From: Sulfurospirillum cavolei
GTDB taxonomy: Bacteria > Campylobacterota > Campylobacteria > Campylobacterales > Sulfurospirillaceae
Length of the DNA stretch: 16,105 bases
Reading direction: 5' to 3' (one strand)
Assembly (NCBI RefSeq): GCF_000813325.1
Contig: NZ_BBQE01000018.1
Part shown: piece by piece, positions 14,889 through 16,105 of the stretch
Numbering within the stretch: position 1 is the first letter of the stretch
How the letters are laid out: each line of letters starts with the position of its first letter
The notes under the pieces: model-generated
What the model was told of the DNA's origin: nothing
The model's input: the letters and a program-made list of their open reading frames with translations, nothing else
Databases searched by the model: none
Program-made: the position numbers and the translations under genes

Positions 14889-14916
14889 GGAAGAAATTGT
14901 ACCACGAGAGTGTAAA

Positions 14917-14964
14917 TTTTTTGTGTAGTGACTACATATTGGCTACACAAAAAATAATTATAAT
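14917..14964 (+). promoter_or_regulatory. KCG-gene promoter with direct and inverted CTACA repeats
   Basis: CTACATATTGG (14932-14942) and CTACACAAAAA (14943-14953) form a tandem with an 11-base period. TATAAT follows at 14959-14964, its start 16 bases after the start of the second copy. This is the same geometry as the cld promoter. In addition TTTTTTGTGTAG (14917-14928) is an exact inverted copy of CTACACAAAAAA, facing the minus-strand dehydrogenase/msrAB unit. The tandem overlaps the -35 position, as in activation by OmpR-type regulators; the regulator gene at 15355 is the nearest candidate (inference). Confidence 0.62.
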
Positions 14965-14992
14965 GTCACATATTTTACGAAAAGGAGTTACG

Positions 14993-15226
14993 ATGAAGTT
15001 ATTTGGTACGGCGAAATTGGTTGCGGGATTGTTGGTTGCGTCTTTGTTTGTCACAGGTGCTATGGCGGCTGATGCAAAATGCGGAGCAGGTAAGTGTGGT
15101 GGTGATAAAAACTCTACCAAAGATATGAAAAAAGCTGATGCAAAATGTGGAGCTGGTAAATGTGGTGGCGAAAAAAAAGAAATGAAAAAGCCCGCTGATG
15201 GCAAATGTGGTGGAGAAAAAAAATAA
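14993..15226 (+). CDS. Tiny secreted KCG-repeat protein, candidate metal-binding peptide
   Basis: 77 residues. The Sec signal peptide (1-26, ending AMA) is followed by a low-complexity mature part made of AKCGAGKCGGDKN, AKCGAGKCGGEKK and GKCGGEKK, with lysine-rich linkers. It has five cysteines, all in KCG, and no aromatic residue. The pattern recalls the EGKCG repeats of HvfA/bufferin precursor peptides, secreted copper-buffering RiPPs whose cysteines are modified by a multinuclear iron enzyme (DUF692) with a partner protein; neither enzyme gene is in the window. An unmodified thiol buffer for metals or oxidants is the alternative. AAAGGAG precedes the ATG at 14993. Its signal peptide is 22/27 identical to that of cld, and the DNA of that part about 78% identical, with most changes silent. 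Its promoter also matches that of cld. Confidence 0.8.
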   Translation: MKLFGTAKLVAGLLVASLFVTGAMAADAKCGAGKCGGDKNSTKDMKKADAKCGAGKCGGEKKEMKKPADGKCGGEKK

Positions 15227-15302
15227 GTAGTCGCGTAATGCAGTGTCCGATGCAAAAAAAGCGAGATTAGACCACTTTCTTTTTGAGAAAAGCGCATAAT
15301 TT

Positions 15303-15335
15303 TTATACCACAGCAACTTAGAGGCTGTGGTATAA
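15303..15335. promoter_or_regulatory. Perfect 12-base inverted repeat before the response regulator
   Basis: TTATACCACAGC (15303-15314) and GCTGTGGTATAA (15324-15335) flank a 9-base spacer, ending 19 bases before the ATG. The right arm contains TATAAT (15331-15336), so it could be an operator over the promoter of the two-component genes. It could also be an RNA stem acting as terminator of the KCG gene, although only ATTCTCTC follows, not a T-run. Confidence 0.5.
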
Positions 15336-15354
15336 TTCTCTCAAAGGATGGTCC

Positions 15355-16011
15355 ATGAAAATTTTACTTTTAGAAGACAATTCCATCCTATCAGACATTC
15401 TTTTTCATCACCTTAAAAACTCTTTGCATGAGCCCTTACATGTAAGCGATGGCAAATCTGCACTTAATGCACTGTGTGAACAAAAGTTTGATTTGCTTAT
15501 CCTTGATATCAATGTCCCAAAGATGAGTGGTCTTGAGGTCATTAAAGAGATTCGCTCCTACAAAGATACCACTCCAGCCATCATCATAACGGCGTTTCAA
15601 GATACGGCACATCTTAAAAAGGGATTTGAAAATGGGTGTGATGACTATATCAAAAAGCCTTTTGATTTAGAGGAGCTTGACCTTAGAATTAAAAACATTC
15701 AAAAGCGATTTGGACTAGAAGGGGATGATGCGATATCCATAGATAAAGGCATCGTGCTAATGCCTTCTAAAAATCGTTTACATGTAGAAGGAAAAGAGTA
15801 TATCTTGGCACACAAGGAGTGTGAAGTATTGCGTTATCTCGTGTTGCATAAAAATAGAGTTGTTTCCATCGATGAGTTGATTCAAAACGTGTGGGAATAT
15901 GACACAATGCCCAGCGATGCGACGATTCGCGTTTATATTAAAAATCTTCGGCATCTTTTAGGCAAGCAAAAGATACACACTATCAGAGGCAATGGATACT
16001 GTTTTGAATAA
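15355..16011 (+). CDS. OmpR/PhoB-family response regulator
   Basis: Transcription regulator of 218 residues. The receiver domain (about 1-115) has acidic Glu7-Asp8, phosphorylation site Asp51 (LLILDINVPKMSG), Thr79 and Lys101 (IKKPF). The winged-helix DNA-binding domain (about 125-218) has KECEVLRYLVLHKNRVVS, then SIDELIQNVW, DATIRVYIKNLRHLLG and the C-terminal IHTIRGNGYCF hairpin. Such proteins bind tandem 10- to 11-base repeats, like those upstream of cld and the KCG gene. AAAGGA lies 6 bases before the ATG. It overlaps the following kinase gene by 20 bases, a usual pair arrangement. The signal sensed is unknown; control of cld and the KCG peptide is inference from site geometry and proximity. 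Confidence 0.93.
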   Translation: MKILLLEDNSILSDILFHHLKNSLHEPLHVSDGKSALNALCEQKFDLLILDINVPKMSGLEVIKEIRSYKDTTPAIIITAFQDTAHLKKGFENGCDDYIKKPFDLEELDLRIKNIQKRFGLEGDDAISIDKGIVLMPSKNRLHVEGKEYILAHKECEVLRYLVLHKNRVVSIDELIQNVWEYDTMPSDATIRVYIKNLRHLLGKQKIHTIRGNGYCFE

Positions 16012-16105
16012 AGAAGAACAAAAAGCTCTTTGGCGTTTTTTAACCATTTATGTAGGAACAGCGTTCGTGCTTATGAGTATGATCGCTGTTTTGTATTATA
16101 ATCTC
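15992..16105 (+). CDS. Sensor histidine kinase, N-terminal part (cut by window end)
   Basis: The frame opens at ATG 15992, inside the end of the response regulator gene, and runs off the right edge after 38 codons. It encodes a short cytoplasmic lead (NKEEQKALWRF) and a first membrane helix (about residues 18-35, TIYVGTAFVLMSMIAVLYY). This is the common start of a membrane sensor kinase. A TTG at 16004 is an alternative start. The kinase identity rests on its overlap with the response regulator, since the catalytic domains lie outside the window. Confidence 0.75.
   Translation, partial: MDTVLNKEEQKALWRFLTIYVGTAFVLMSMIAVLYYNL

Noticed and set aside
302..15073. The two similar leaders as flanking direct repeats of a 14.7-kb mobile element
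   Set aside because: The match ends at the signal-peptide cleavage site, is only about 78% and lies in two functional genes; no integrase or transposase is present.
14932..15316. Minus-strand frames with repeated SPPHLPAPHFAS or phenylalanine-rich products
   Set aside because: They are mirror images of the KCG repeats of the plus-strand gene and have no ribosome site.
1..16105. tRNA or rRNA genes
   Set aside because: No cloverleaf with a GGTTCGAATCC-type arm and no rRNA core motif was found on either strand.

Overview
The window fits a Campylobacterota (epsilonproteobacterial) chromosome, most like Sulfurospirillum or a close relative. The reasons are AT-rich DNA, a compact petABC operon with a diheme cytochrome c subunit, a NosL-like protein, an Arctic-type small cytochrome c553 and many tightly packed, translationally overlapping genes. 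The genus is an inference; no rRNA or other marker is present.

Region 1 (1-6053) is a perchlorate (or chlorate) respiration module. After the tail of an unrecognised gene comes a secreted chlorite dismutase (cld, 302-1120) with all key active-site residues. A terminator-like hairpin and a 335-base gap follow, then a twin-arginine molybdenum reductase catalytic subunit (pcrA), its four-cluster iron-sulfur subunit (pcrB, overlapping by 8 bases) and a TorD-type chaperone (pcrD). Together they would reduce perchlorate to chlorite in the periplasm and split chlorite to chloride and O2. The cytochrome subunit PcrC found in other islands is not seen.

Region 2 (6234-9933) holds a DUF1566/Lcl-type lectin-fold protein whose C-terminal part looks like a diversity-generating-retroelement variable repeat, a small cytochrome c, two tandem hairpins, and petABC (Rieske protein, cytochrome b, diheme cytochrome c). 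petABC would pass electrons from menaquinol to periplasmic cytochromes and could feed PcrAB.

Region 3 (9934-11486) is decaying DNA: a small twin-arginine-like reading frame with a perfect hairpin, and a NosL-like gene broken by a frameshift and by about 200 bases of foreign or degenerate sequence.

Region 4 (11487-14888, minus strand) reads from right to left: a gluconate-dehydrogenase-type subunit 3, a GMC-family flavin oxidoreductase, and a secreted MsrA-thioredoxin-MsrB fusion. The last repairs oxidised methionine and would suit a cell that makes chlorite and hypochlorite in its periplasm.

Region 5 (14889-16105) has a tiny secreted protein with five KCG motifs (a candidate copper-binding peptide), an OmpR-type response regulator and the start of its histidine kinase.

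The most surprising observation is that cld and the KCG peptide, 14.7 kb apart, share an almost identical signal peptide (22 of 27 residues) and the same promoter layout: tandem CTACA-type 11-base repeats 16 bases before a -10 box. This suggests that cld has been fitted to a host secretion and regulation cassette, possibly controlled by the adjacent two-component system. A 10-base palindrome, TTACATGTAA, is very frequent from 7.1 kb rightwards and absent from the first 7 kb, in line with lateral acquisition of the chlorine-oxyanion genes.
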